A stretch of DNA of 64,000 bases from Lindgomyces ingoldianus (lineage: Eukaryota > Ascomycota > Dothideomycetes > Pleosporales > Lindgomycetaceae), in assembly GCF_010093535.1 (NCBI RefSeq), contig NW_022985168.1:1927491-1991490 (forward strand), given 5' to 3'. The translations under genes and the position numbers were made by a program. The notes beneath the pieces are model-generated. The model ran no database searches. It saw only the letters and a list, made by a program, of their open reading frames with translations, and was not told the origin of the DNA. This document shows positions 1 to 11,515 of this stretch, piece after piece. How positions within the stretch are numbered: the first letter of the stretch is position 1; each line of letters opens with the position of its first letter.

Positions 1-397
1 CGTGGAACAGCGCTTGGCACACCATCCAGTTCTCGTATTGTCCTGTTGGAAAGGCGGCCCAAAGATTGCTGATAAAACGCTGCTTCCACTGCTCTAGCTG
101 ATTGTGAACTTCCAGCCATTTCTGCATCGCTAGTTGCACTAGCCCGTGCATTTCGAAAGTTGCGCCATCAGAATTCACAGATATGAATGAGTAGTCGCGC
201 AGCGTCTGGACATCGTCTTCAAACCTATCATCGCTAGCGCTAGATTGCGACGCGTGCTCGTCCTGGTCTTGCCGGGCGGTTTCCTCTTCCGGGTGATCTC
301 GAAGCAGAGTGTCCGGAATGCCTTGACCGTCGTAGAAGCTCATCAGCGCCAGCAATTCGCCCGCCGACGGTCTGGTTTGGCGACCGGTCAAAGAATT
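1..397 (-). pseudogene. NB-ARC/TPR NLR fragment, runs off the left edge
   Basis: The minus strand is open from about 397 to the window edge. It encodes a peptide typical of the junction between the NB-ARC/winged-helix part and the TPR (kinesin-light-chain-like) repeats of fungal NLRs: RPSAGELLALMSFYDGQGIP, then TLRDYSFISVN, FEMHGLVQLAMQKWLE and FPTGQYENW. In such proteins this segment follows the nucleotide-binding domain and precedes many 42-residue TPRs, which would lie to the left of position 1. Upstream, an in-frame TGA at 398-400 and unrecognisable sequence replace the expected NB-ARC domain, so the gene is probably 5'-truncated. An exon boundary near 375 is the alternative. The family call is firm; its status as pseudogene or exon is not. 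Confidence 0.7.
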
Positions 398-1655
398 TCA
401 GAACAAACCACCTTCTAAATTGGGGCTTGGCTCATGAAATTGGGCGATGATTGCAGGAGCTACGGTGGTCAGATCGAAAGACGACGATCTCTCTGAGAAG
501 AGACTCTCCAGACTCTAGGTGACTTTTTGGTTGTGAATAGATCCGATACGTTATTGAAAGGAAATCTTTGCTGAACATCTGGGTATATGCTTCTCATCTT
601 AGCATACACGATTGAGAAACGCGGTAACTAAACTTTTCGAGTGAAATAAAATCGAGTAGAGCAGATCTGAGACGATGTAGGAAAGAGAGACAAAACGGAA
701 TGGAGAGGCTCAACTTATCTAACAGAGAATCGCTAATTACACGTGCAGCCAGTGGTGATGACGAAATAAAGGCTAAATAGACCGCAGACGAGGACAAATT
801 GGCGAAATGGGAAAATCTTCATTGACCCAGAGGATGAGAAGTTGAAACAAGAGGTCACCCCCGTTTTACAACAAACAGGCTAGCATGGAGGAGCTTACTA
901 AGAGGGGGACCCTTCCACAATGATGATATTGGTCTTCACGTTCAGGACGACTAATAACGACTTGCCAAGTGCTATTGGTGAAACTATTCTTCCCAAGTAT
1001 GGGAGAGCATGATTCGGCCAGATTTTACTATGATGCAAATTTGGCTGACAAGGAGCTAGAGGGGATGAAGAACAAAACGAACAATGGGTACTGAAGAATT
1101 TAGGAAAGAAGAGGGAACAGCTATAAAGGCTTTGCTTACAGGAATAAAGAGAATCTTCAATAATATTATTTATGTCCTGCTCTGCTTCAACTTCCCTCAT
1201 CTAAAGGAACCCAAAGGAACCCGTTTGATCATTCACTTCCAAGATTTGTTCTTGCAGGAGATCTACGGCTATCCACCGCCTCTTCCATCCTTCCCTCTCG
1301 TTTCATTCCGACCTTTTATTAACGGACAGAACGTCATTGTCAAGTATAAAACTCTAAGCCGCACAACAGATTTCGACCCTGATAATTCGAAGGAGGAGCG
1401 GCGCGGTTGGATCCGAACGAGGCGACATGGATGAGCTCAGCTGAACAACATCTACGAGAACACCCCTGTGATCTCCTTATATGACAAAGTTCTCTTCTGT
1501 TCTTCTGAACGTTTTGCGTCTTACATTTATCGACAAAGCAACTCGGTCCTCAGTGGAGGGTTCTATAACAGCCACTTCACTAGCCGCTCTTTTACATTTA
1601 CCAGTCCCTTTTCTAATTTTTCGACCCTACCAGAGGTCTAAGTTTGTCAGCCAAT
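398..1655. other. Intergenic region, no gene recognised
   Basis: Only short overlapping ORFs on both strands (longest 116 aa, 1084-1434 plus) with no recognisable motif or splice structure. It contains the lost 5' part of the NLR fragment and the 3' flank of the permease gene. Confidence 0.5.
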
Positions 1656-4065
1656 CTAGTCAATAAATCTGCGGCGGTGGAATATACATACCCTGCATTC
1701 AACTCTCCTTCCAGACCCATCGATCTTTGCAGCAAGTGCCTCAGCAACCGAGTCTTTCACGTTCTTCGGAACATTAATTGTGTCCTTGTCATATACAATG
1801 ATCTCGAAGCCAATGATTTGACCAATAGTTTGAATTTTACCCTTGTAGGTAACCTCAATCTGTACGATGCGGATGACGCTCCAATACAGAAAACTACCCA
1901 GGAGGATAAGGAAAAAGGTCGCCGGCCACCAGTATCGTGGAATCTTGCCTGGGAGAATCGGTTTCGCGCTGAAGATCAGTACTAGGAGGGTTCCTAATGC
2001 GAAGATAATGGGGACGGTGTATACGGTCCACTTCCTTTGGAAGATTGTGAAGCGGTATTCGTTAAATTGTTCCTCCATTCGGGATTTTAGGAACCAAAGT
2101 CCTATGGCCACCAGCACTGCAGAGGGTTAGATTCTCATCATTGCAACAAGGTAGAAGATTTAGAGACATACTACTCCAGAATATGTGACCGTAGGTGAAG
2201 AGTCCAATGGTGAATGAATATCCATCCGCGCTGACGGGGCAAATAGCAATGAAGACTACGGAAGATATCCAATGCAAGACCAAGCCCCCAAATGGTGTCT
2301 CGTTACCTTTTTGAGGGAGGTCCTTCTGGAAAAATCTCCAGAAGGGCAGAATTCGTTGTAATGCGATAGTTTGCTTTACTGCTGGAATGTAAGTTGGGCT
2401 GGTAAATGAGAATAGACTTGGCCTACCTTTTGATGCGGTGTATGTAATTGCTACCACGTTTCCGAAAGCCGAGATGGCTAGGCAGATCTTCATGCCGAAT
2501 GAACTACCAAAAACCTAGAGCAAGTTACTTGGAGGTGACTAAGTGCAAATTTGAGGTCTCAAACCTTTGGCGCGAAGTACAGCGCCGCCCCTAGATCTGA
2601 CTGACCACCCGTTATGGTTTTGTAGTCAAGAACCTTGTACTTGGAACAGTTAGTCATATTCGCACAGGGGTCACTTCCAGGAAACGTACATAGGCCAACG
2701 ACACCAAAATATACAGGATCCAAACCACGCCCACTGCTAGGAATGCGCCGATCTTGAGTCTTCGTGTTGGTGTTCGGCCTTCCAATGCACGAATCTCTCC
2801 TGCAACCTACACCAAGTTAATTGAATACCCAATATGAGATGCTATGGTGGGCTCTTACGTAGTTGGCATTTTCCCAACCTTGGTATGTGTAAAAAACCGA
2901 AATCATAGCACTCATCGCATCTAGTGAGCTTCCTCTCGCGGGAGCGGTCTTATCGTGCAATTGTGACCCATGCTTATGGCTATAAGCCATCCCTGCCACA
3001 AATACAACAAAAAGCAAAATGACTTTGTACCAAGCCAAGGCCTTGTTCAGGAAAAGTCCAGCTTTGCTCGAGGAGTAGTGTATAAGGCAAACGAGGCTGA
3101 CACAGAGGATAGCGATGAGTCGAACGAGTCGTGCATCGAGTTCTGCGCTCTTCTCAACATTTGGGTTGGCGGCTAGGAGGACATGCTTGGCAAATTGAAC
3201 AGCGTTTCCGTAGGAGTTTCCGAGTACGAGGAAGTAGCCGGAGAAGAGGATAGTGAAGAGTAACTCGGGCGTTCGGTAGATCTCATCAAGCTAAAACCCA
3301 ACACTTAGTTATTCCGATCATCAAAGAGAGTTAAGTGCATTACTCTCTCAAGAGACATACATATATAAGTTCGCCTCCATTGAAAGGTAGCGCATTTCCA
3401 AACTCGAGGTAGACTAGTAAGCTATTGGCCGTGAGCACGGATCATTTCTCAAATTTATTACCCCATTCTGAACCTACAATAGAGAGGACCAGAGACCACC
3501 GACGGCCCACAGCCCAACGCTGATTCCTTTGGATCTAGTGAACGCTAGCACCGTTCCCGGTGTTGTGAATATTCCAGTGCCGACCTATCTAGATTAGGAG
3601 TGTCCTTACGATCTAGACAACTAAACCACTTGCCATTTTATTTAAAATAAGTGCTGCAACATCTATCACTGTGAGATTGCTTCTCGGGACGATAGCATTC
3701 CTTTCGTCCCAGTCATCGGAGTTAGTTGGGGTGGGGCCAGAGCCGCCAGTAGCTGGGTCCGAATCAATCCGTGAATTCGGTGGACTGGCTATTGGCAAAT
3801 CGTTGGGCTCGCTGGGGGGAGTGTTGCCAGTTTCAGTATTTACCGCAGTTGTTTGTGAAGAGGAATCATGATGTTCGACTTGAATGCTCGGTGGTGCAGG
3901 TGAACCGTATCCCTTCCATGAACTCTCTCCTACAATGCTTTGCGGGGATTTGGATCGAATAGAACTAGAACCAAAGCCGTTTCGTAGGGATCGAAAAGAA
4001 ATTCGCGATAGTTCGTGCGGTTGATCTTGTGGAGGATACTGGACAGGTCGAAAGCTATGCGACAT
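1656..4065 (-). CDS. Amino-acid permease, MUP1/LAT-like (APC superfamily)
   Basis: Probable plasma-membrane amino-acid/polyamine-type transporter of about 659 aa, related to yeast high-affinity methionine permease MUP1. Exon model (minus): 3634-4065, 3478-3584, 3361-3421, 2859-3290, 2690-2806, 2565-2639, 2427-2514, 2172-2378, 1656-2116. The joined length is divisible by three. The N-terminus is a Ser/Pro-rich cytosolic tail of about 125 residues. The first membrane segment follows, with ALILNKM joined to VGTGIFTTPGTVL, the TM1 signature of this family. LVYLEFGNALPFNGGELIYLDE and YQGWENANYVAGEIRALEGR are further family blocks. The C-terminus (NVPKNVKDSVAEALAAKIDG) is cytosolic. Introns are 48-70 bp, and several have clear CTAAT/CTAAC branch sites. 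Intron 1 has a GC donor (separate entry). The acceptor of exon 6 could be 6 bp further in. Substrate specificity cannot be read from sequence. Confidence 0.88.
3585..3633 (-). other. GC-AG intron 1 of the permease
   Basis: Reading the minus strand, exon 1 ends ...AATAAAATG and the intron begins GCAAGT, has CTAAT near its end and stops at ATAG before GTCGGCACTGGAATA. Only this junction joins NKM to VGTGIF, the conserved TM1 motif. No GT donor nearby keeps the frame. Confidence 0.8.
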
Positions 4066-5229
4066 CTTTCCTAATCAGGAAATCCGGCGTGGCATTCGAC
4101 TCTTGTTAAAGTTGCATTTTGAAAAAGACTCAAGACGGACGCAGAAAGAGGGGGTAAAGAATATGTCTCATGCACTGCATGACTAGTACCACGATGGAGA
4201 GTGTGACGCCGCCGTGGGGGAATACGAAGGGGCTGGCGGCTACGCCAACAAAAGTCAAGGAGGATGGCGCTCCGCCGCCACCAAATTCAACCTTACCTTA
4301 ACTTCAGCCTCAGCCTTCCTCACCGAATTCCCAATCCGAACTCGGTCACCTTTGCAGAAGTCCCCCGGCGGCGACAAGGTTGAGATGGAGGACAGCTTAT
4401 CGCCTCAGCCTTGTCGCACGATGAACTGTTATTCATGGCTGCCTAGCGATGTGACCACTTCTTGTTCCCAGCCTGATCGCCTCTTCCGCCTTTTTCAGCC
4501 TCGATAGTCATCATTATATAACGGACTGGTGATTTCCAAGGACACGTAGAGATCCAGAATCCGCCCAGGCTCAATTGTGCCAAAGCTTGCGAGAATGTCC
4601 GGATCAACGATCGCCATATACGATGTTCAGGTGATAAGCAAAAGGTGATAGAATTGATAATGCCAATCATCAGAACTGACAACTCAAAAAGGTACATTCG
4701 AGATGCTATTCTAGAAGAATATGTCAGCGCCCGAGTCAATGAATTTGGAGTCGAGTGGAAGTATTCTGTTTGTAGTGCCACCACCAACAGGAAGGTATGC
4801 GCTCACATTCCAAGATCGAAAGAGACAATAGGATCACATTCACTGCTCTGCGATGCCTGACGGAGGTATGTTTCGTGACTGACATATTGAAACTCTTCAT
4901 CCAACCAACTAACCTTGAGCAGGCGGAAATTAATCACCTGCATGAAAAAAGCGGCAGAGGGCCGCTCTTCATTGACTGAGATTTCATTGGCCCATGCTGG
5001 CGAAGTCCGCCAGCCAATGAGGCGCAGCGAACCACTTGATCTCCGGTCCGGTGCCAGCGATGATTGTGGCTGCCTCAGACCGGTCTCGAGTGGGGGAAGT
5101 CAGGCTTGGTCTGGTTTTGGAGGGATTATATTCTTCAATGAACTCTCCAGAAGTACGAGCACATACGAGCCGCGAATTTAATCAAAATAACTTCTTATCA
5201 TCTACTTCCTGATTTCTCTGTGGCGGATT
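4066..5229. other. Divergent intergenic region with a possible small gene relic
   Basis: This stretch separates the divergent permease and CorA-like genes and should hold both promoters. A good intron-like sequence lies at about 4866-4920 on the plus strand (GTATGT donor, CTAAC branch, GAGCAG acceptor). It joins FTALRCLTE to AEINHLHEKSGRGPLFID followed by a stop at 4979. Upstream (4690-4795) a coding-looking stretch reads LEEYVSARVNEFGVEWKYS, but I could not join it in frame. I do not recognise the family. It may be a small gene or its remnant. Confidence 0.3.
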
Positions 5230-6931
5230 ATGGCGCAGCTACCCTATCCACAATCCCTGGGTGTGAAGAATTGTGATCCTTATGTCTTTGATACGAGCCA
5301 TTTTGAGGGTCTGTTGGGCGAGAATGCGAAGCGCATCTTCGTGCCCGACAACCAACTTCAGATTAAACTAGTCGAAGTTGGTCAAAAAGGTAAAAGCGTC
5401 ATGGTATCGACTCATCCATTGGCTGACGCGGCAGTTCCCAATAGACTGGATTTTCACTACCCCAGCCGAGCTCCATGACTACCTGCATTCAGCAACATTC
5501 AAAGGAACAAGAATATTGTAAACCGCTCCCAAATGCTCCACCGTTTATTATACTGACATAAACAGTTTAATACCACAACGTTATTCGTGGGATTACCTAA
5601 CCATATCCGAAAATGGGCTTCGACAACTTCTTGATTTTTTTGGAGTCTTTCCGGCGTTCATCGACGTTCTCTGTGCCTTTGGGAAGTCAACATCTGAGAC
5701 TAGCGACTCTCTTGGTGGGTGTTATGGACACCAGCAAGGAAATGTTTCAGGTACTCTATCACTGCATGAAATCCAGAATTTCTCTTAACCTGCTCACATA
5801 GAACTTTGCTACCTGGCTAAGAATGTTGAGAAGCATGGCCGGGAGGGCTCGGACGAACCGTGGTCGATCCGGCAGCTCGGTCTCTACCATCGACATGAGC
5901 CTGAGAATGACACGTTCATCATTCTCAATCCGATGATATCCTTCCAGCAGCGACTAAAAGACGCTCAAGCCAAAACTGGTGCGGCTCCAACTTGGCGAGA
6001 TATCCATATGCTCGCTATATCACATGCTACTTGGCAGTGGAGATGGTACTTGTCATTCTGGGAAACGAAACTTAGCCAACTGGTAGGCTCACCCCTCGGA
6101 ACCACACACGACCTCTAAGAGTTAATTTCTGCAAAGGTATCCAAGGCTCATGTCTCTCGAGTTGAAGGTCGAAAGATGACGGAGAAGCTCCCAGTCGTGA
6201 CAATCGAGTACAGCGACTTTCAAGACGTGCAACTAATCCACGACCGAATGAACATGGCTAAGTATATCCTTGGGTCTAACATCAGCATTTGCGAAAAGCT
6301 CCAAACCCAGATATCTGATGTTCCTCACGTGAGCATGTTGTCGGGTGAACTCCATCTCCAAAAAATACGCGTGGAAAACCTGCTCGAAAGAACACGGAGC
6401 GGCTCCGGCCTCGTAAGCGAAACGCTTCATTACACACAGAACCGCGCTAATATAGTGCACAGATGCAAGACATCATCTCCTTTCGAGGTCTTGATGCACT
6501 CAAAATAAGTAGCGAAAACTCGAATGAGATGGCCCGCCTCGCGGATATTGACAGCAAGAACATGGTGAAGCTGACAGCTAAATCTCAACGAGATGCCGGG
6601 ATGTTGAAGAAAATATCTATCCTGACCACAATATATCTTCCAGCGTCGCTTGTGTCCGTGAGTATATTTAGGCAGATGCTATTTTAGATGCTATTTCAGC
6701 GCGCTAACAGATCTACAGCAATTTCTTAGCATGGGTTATATCCGAGTAAACACTGCGCGTCACCCCGCGTCACTTAATTTCGCGGCGGAAATGTGGATTT
6801 TTGTAGTGCTCACATTTATTCTTCTCGCCATCACCCTTGGTGTGTGGATGTATATGGACACCTCTAGAAGTTGGAGTTGGTCGCGCCGAAGACGAACCCA
6901 TACAGAACCACCTACTAACGAGAAGGTGTAA
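5230..6931 (+). CDS. CorA-like membrane protein (fungal CorA-type Mg2+ transporter-like)
   Basis: A 460-aa protein built from seven exons: 5230-5389, 5445-5517, 5566-5750, 5802-6082, 6137-6412, 6463-6657, 6719-6931 (total divisible by three). The cytosolic part carries blocks seen in fungal CorA-like proteins: FLIPQRYSWDYLTIS, EPWSIRQLGLYHRH and HATWQWRWYLSFWETKL. A helical stalk (SQRDAGMLKKISILTTIYLP) leads to two C-terminal membrane segments, around ILTTIYLPASLVSQFL and MWIFVVLTFILLAITLGVWMY. The tail is Arg-rich and cytosolic. The GMN selectivity motif of true CorA channels is not present; the loop reads SMGYIRVN. Ion transport is therefore uncertain, and many fungal members of this group are of unknown function. 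Introns are 48-61 bp with standard GT-AG ends. Confidence 0.85.
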
Positions 6932-7602
6932 TGGGGATCCCTCATGGAGCGAATGAGAGGGGTCCTGGAAAAGCATTCATTATCTCGACGTTCGCGAAGG
7001 GTTATTGGACAAAGGCCCCAGCAACAGAGCCCCAGAGGCTGTGGGGTGGCTGAGAGGGTGGCTTGATCGGCATCCGAAAAGGGACACCAGCGCTTATCTA
7101 TTGGAGACAAAGGCTCGGTATTTTGACAGATGGAACTGAACATGCGTACTACAGAGATAAGGAAACTTGCCTTGCCTCCGGTCCTTCTACCCCTCTTTTG
7201 GATGGCTCGCCACCGTGACGAGCCTTGCATGCTTCACAAATGCGAGCATTGCCTCGCTCTATGTGAAATCCTGTCGCTCTCTAGGCAACCAAGGTTGCCT
7301 CATTGCCTCTTCAGCTGACACAAAAGCGTGGGACGAGCTAATCTGCCCCTATTATGCGTTCGCGGCCTCTTGGGTCTTTATCTCACTTTAGGTCGCTGAC
7401 GCATTGGCTTTGAGCATCGCGCTCCCACTCCACTAAATCTACGACAGGCGTACTCTTCGTTTTTACTCGTCAAACCACACTTTATTCTTACGTTTCGCCC
7501 AGTTGACCATCACCGAATGTCCTATGGGGCTGTTAGAGCCGCCTCTAGCTCCCCGTTGCTTCCTTCCGGATCCAGACATTTTGTTTCGTCAGTGATGACA
7601 CC
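6932..7602 (+). promoter_or_regulatory. Intergenic region upstream of the large kinase, with a dyad
   Basis: No gene seen. It contains the inverted repeat AGGCAACC-AA-GGTTGCCT at 7285-7302, about 300 bp upstream of the kinase start, with a further half site AGGCAA/TTGCCT nearby. The short ORFs here have no recognisable motifs. Confidence 0.35.
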
Positions 7603-10600
7603 ATGGCCAGCCTCCCGGCCTGCACGATTGCTCGAAACAATATAATCGATCGCCGATATGAAGAGTACCGGAAAGACGTTCTTTGCAAGAGCTTCTTTCC
7701 CCTAGATAAACTTCGAAGTTACCTCAAGGCGGACAAAGTACGGGACATTCTCCGCTGCAACTGCGATCAGTGCAAGGCTCATCGCAAGTTCTTCAACGAC
7801 ACGGACCCGCTGAACTACCTTTACCGTATAACTGGAGTGGAAGATGGAACAAAAGAAACGAAAGACCGAACGAAGACGGCGTACAGTCTATTTTCACTCT
7901 TGATATATGTCCAGCATCCTCTTCTTATTGTCGGGTTTATGGAGAAGGAGCGTAGTGATTTCTTGCTTGAATTCTCCGCCAGCTCATTTACGAAAGAAAG
8001 TCTGAAAGACTACACTGGAAGATATCATGCAAATGACAGTGGCGGATTTGCAAGGTTTGCATCAGAGTTTATCAAAGCCATGCCTGAGTTTTGCGTGCCT
8101 CACATGGAAAGCGGAGAATTTACCCACTACGAGGCCAATGTAATCCTCCCTTTCATCGAGGAAAAAGAGATCGGGAAGAAAATAGATGCAAGCGGTCAGT
8201 GGACGTCAGAAGGAGCCAACGGAAAAGTCTTCAAGTTCAAGATCTATACTGAATACCAGAATTTTCCGGTACGCATTTTAGATCCTATACTCTATCATTG
8301 CCGTGTTGCGCCTACTGACTCGATACAGCATGCAGCCAAAGTCGAATGGTTTGCCAGGAAGAAGATTGAGACACCAGAATTTAAAGCCTACCTCGAGAAA
8401 GCAAACCTCCGCTTTGCCCATGACTTCAAAAACAAGCATATTGTCAAGCTTATCAAAGCCTATTGGCACGGTGACAGCCTAAACCTCATAATGCCCTTGG
8501 CAGTCACCAACCTGGATCACCTACTACGAGACTCAGTATTAGACTATGGGAAGAAAAGAGGGGGTCCACTAGAATCATGTAATGCATGGGAACAGCTTCT
8601 TGGTGTTTCTATGGCTCTTCGTCAAATTAGCGGTCTCGATAACGAGAAGGCTGCTGCAGCCCCTGACAGCATCCCCGAGCGTTTGTGCATTCACTTCGAC
8701 CTAAAACCGGATAATATTCTCATTGATTGCGAAAAGACCTGGGTTATTACTGACTTCGGTCAGGCGGCCATTGCGTACAGTAATGGGCGGACACCACGCG
8801 TAGCAAATCATTTTGGTACCGACGCTTACGCCCCCCCGGAGATCGAGAATGTCAACATGGCTTATGGCCGGAAGTATGACATCTGGTCTCTAGGATGCAT
8901 CATACTTGAGGTCACTGCTTTTGTTGTCTTAGGATATGCAGGCCTCAAAGGATCCAGAGATCCGGAAACCCGGTTCGAAGGGTTGGACGAAGTTCGGGGC
9001 GCGAAACCTGCTTGGCAGAAGCGAAAAGACGAGCGATTCTTCTATCGCGAAACTCCACTCGGTGATTACGTCGTAAAGAAGGAAGTTCGCGCATTTATGG
9101 AGAATCTCGAAAACACCGTCGCAACTAGAGATCACAGCGGAGAGAAATCTAAAGCTTTCATTCGAAGGATACTCCATCTAATTGAGCGGATGCTGAAGCC
9201 CAAGGTTGAAGAAAGAATTGACATTGCTGAAGTCGTTCGTATGCTGTCTGATGCGATCAAGCAAGCTTCGCCAGGAACGGCTGTTCAGAATGAAGCACAA
9301 ATGGTACCAGCGGCTGGGGAGTCGATCCTAGGAGGCCCTCAGCTGAGCAGCCTTAGTCTGTGGCATAAGATCGAAGGTACGAAAGAGTGGGAAAAGGCCT
9401 GCTTGGAGGCCTTCGAGAACGAAGCCGGATTCATGCGCCTACAGTGTTGGGCAAACGGTCGTTTGCCCAACGACATAAATTTCCGTCGCGCCGACGTCAA
9501 AATACTTCCGCTTTATGCGTTTTGGCCTCAAGATCACTTGGACACATCTGGGACATGGATTAAGTTCTTCATGCTTAGCCATGGCCCCACTTCAGAGCTG
9601 GCCAACGCAAAGTTTTCCTTCTCTGAAAATTCTCCACTTGAAGCTGCTCGTATTGTTCAGTCCAAGCTTACCTCCCAAAGTATCGAAGCAAGCTTCGCGT
9701 TGAGCTCGGTAAGACTCAAGCAATTTGTACCAGTTGCAGGCAAGGTTTTAAACGAGACACTTCGATACTTCAAGTCAGCTAAAGCTGAACAAAAGGCAGA
9801 AGACTATATTGAGACCAAAGACCTTGGATCCGCAACCATACAACTGTGGATTGAACAGGTAGACGAAGCGGCAGCGAACCGTCGGCGCAAGCAATCCAGC
9901 TCATCCGAAGGAACGTATTCCAACCGAGCGGTCCGTGTTGAGCATCACTATCAGAGCGGATATCGAGAGCTTCCTCCTCGACGTGCTGTCATTTACTTCC
10001 ACGACTGTCGATTTATCTGCACCATCAAGATGGATGTCAACTGGATCCTGGAAGAGAATGAGGATGATCCTTTCGTCCTATACTTTCAGCCAAATAAACC
10101 ACGCCGAGACCCCCATTTCGTGGCTTCCTGGATTCGTCCCACACCAGAAGAGCAGGCTGATCACCATCCCGCCGGCCTTCCTCTAAGCCCTTTAGTACTC
10201 CAGTACTTCGAAGATCTCGACCGATTTGAAGCGGATCGATTTGAACTCAGATTCGCAACCTGGGAGGCACGAGACGAATTCCGAATAAAGTATCTTGCGA
10301 TCAAGAGGGAATGGGATCTAGAGAGGAAAGAGTTGGAGAAGACACAGGGTTACACTCCAGTCAATCGCAGGCCCGACCGTAACCCACACCCTGATCTTGT
10401 CAGCTCTGGTACCATTCCGAAACCAAAGCAGAAGGCACGATTCTCGTTCGGACAAACTGCTCTTAAAGCTATAATGGAGCCACCACCCGTGGCAGAACCA
10501 AAGCGAGCTTCGTTACCAAAGGTGGACAAAGGTAAAGGCAGGGCTATCGATAATCCTGAGGACCCCGAGATCTACGAGCCCGCTCTGCAAAGGCAGGAAT

Positions 10601-10740
10601 ACTTAACCGTTCCAAATAGCCCTGCATCTCCGACAAGAACTCAACCGCACCTACAGGTTACCCGACATAGGCCAGGGGAGCATCCTAGGGAGGGCCAGCA
10701 TATTACGAGGTCAGGAAGAGGACCTAAGAAGATGCCATAG
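7603..10740 (+). CDS. Large protein kinase with unique C-terminal region
   Basis: A single-exon protein of 1045 aa with a good start context (ACACCATGG). The first 200 residues resemble the N-terminal region of fungal orphan kinases: KSFFPLDKLRSYL, and a Cys-containing stretch with CNCDQC. The kinase domain spans about residues 195-560. It has a degenerate Gly loop (GANGKVFKF), a Lys-bearing strand near FARKK, HFDLKPDN at 364-371 (HRD Arg replaced by Phe, Asp kept), TDFG at 383-386 and APPE in the activation segment. It is probably active. Residues about 600-880 form an unrecognised globular region (LQCWANGRLPND, HHYQSGYRELPPRR, RRAVIYFHDCRFICTI). The last 160 residues are basic and Pro-rich with no clear domain. 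Substrate unknown. It belongs to the set of kinases in this window linked by theme to fungal NLR and death pathways. Confidence 0.85.
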   Translation: MASLPACTIARNNIIDRRYEEYRKDVLCKSFFPLDKLRSYLKADKVRDILRCNCDQCKAHRKFFNDTDPLNYLYRITGVEDGTKETKDRTKTAYSLFSLLIYVQHPLLIVGFMEKERSDFLLEFSASSFTKESLKDYTGRYHANDSGGFARFASEFIKAMPEFCVPHMESGEFTHYEANVILPFIEEKEIGKKIDASGQWTSEGANGKVFKFKIYTEYQNFPVRILDPILYHCRVAPTDSIQHAAKVEWFARKKIETPEFKAYLEKANLRFAHDFKNKHIVKLIKAYWHGDSLNLIMPLAVTNLDHLLRDSVLDYGKKRGGPLESCNAWEQLLGVSMALRQISGLDNEKAAAAPDSIPERLCIHFDLKPDNILIDCEKTWVITDFGQAAIAYSNGRTPRVANHFGTDAYAPPEIENVNMAYGRKYDIWSLGCIILEVTAFVVLGYAGLKGSRDPETRFEGLDEVRGAKPAWQKRKDERFFYRETPLGDYVVKKEVRAFMENLENTVATRDHSGEKSKAFIRRILHLIERMLKPKVEERIDIAEVVRMLSDAIKQASPGTAVQNEAQMVPAAGESILGGPQLSSLSLWHKIEGTKEWEKACLEAFENEAGFMRLQCWANGRLPNDINFRRADVKILPLYAFWPQDHLDTSGTWIKFFMLSHGPTSELANAKFSFSENSPLEAARIVQSKLTSQSIEASFALSSVRLKQFVPVAGKVLNETLRYFKSAKAEQKAEDYIETKDLGSATIQLWIEQVDEAAANRRRKQSSSSEGTYSNRAVRVEHHYQSGYRELPPRRAVIYFHDCRFICTIKMDVNWILEENEDDPFVLYFQPNKPRRDPHFVASWIRPTPEEQADHHPAGLPLSPLVLQYFEDLDRFEADRFELRFATWEARDEFRIKYLAIKREWDLERKELEKTQGYTPVNRRPDRNPHPDLVSSGTIPKPKQKARFSFGQTALKAIMEPPPVAEPKRASLPKVDKGKGRAIDNPEDPEIYEPALQRQEYLTVPNSPASPTRTQPHLQVTRHRPGEHPREGQHITRSGRGPKKMP

Positions 10741-11381
10741 AAGACCTTAAACACATGAACGGGACTCCTGATTCGGCGGATTTTAAATATCCTAACTACC
10801 CCCCCTGCAAAGAGAAGGAGTGAAGGCACTAGACTCTTTTGTTGCCGAGTAGAGCACGCTACGCTCGAAGGGTACAGTGCTTATATCCTAAGATTCCTCC
10901 CAACCAAAGGTCGCTCCGCACCTCCGAGTCGGCTGCTTAGAGTGGATTTGAATAACATGGGATGAGCCAGGCTTTCCACTCTCCGCACATGACCTCCTCC
11001 CCATGTACACTCTGGGAACCAGCGTCTACATAGCTAGTAGAGTCTTCCGATACCTACCGAATCTCCGACTAGAATCGGGCTAGGATGATTCATAAAACCC
11101 ATAATAGCGAGGTCGCGCATTCCTGCAACTTTTAGCGTGTAACTTTATTGCCTCCACATTTTAAAAGTGGGGTCCTTCGGAACTTTCTTCTATTTTCGTG
11201 CATTTTGGAATGGCTTGCAGGTTAATTTACGCATTTTAAGGAGCGAAGTTAGGGTCAAAAACTTCTCAGTATCTCATCTGGCGACGTACGGAGAGTGCTT
11301 GCCAACTATAATTTCGTCAGCCTAAAATAGGGGATTGAACAATTGTTCCCCTGATTGTTTCTTTTAGTGACTATTCTGTCC

Positions 11382-11515
11382 TCATCTTAAACTAGAGGTT
11401 GTATTAATGTCGTGTTTACTGTTGCGAAAGCTCCCTTCTCCCTTCTCTCGGCTATCGTGATTAAACAGTTCATGCGAACTCCAGCCTCTTGCACAATGTA
11501 ATTCCTCCCTAATAT
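11382..11515. repeat. Dispersed repeat, copy A
   Basis: This stretch aligns by eye over about 135 bp with 20331-20470 in the same orientation. Shared blocks include ATCTTAAACT, CCCTTCTCCC and CTTGC[AG]CAATGTAATTC. Many of the differences are C/T or G/A. It is probably a non-coding fragment of an old repeat. Confidence 0.55.
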
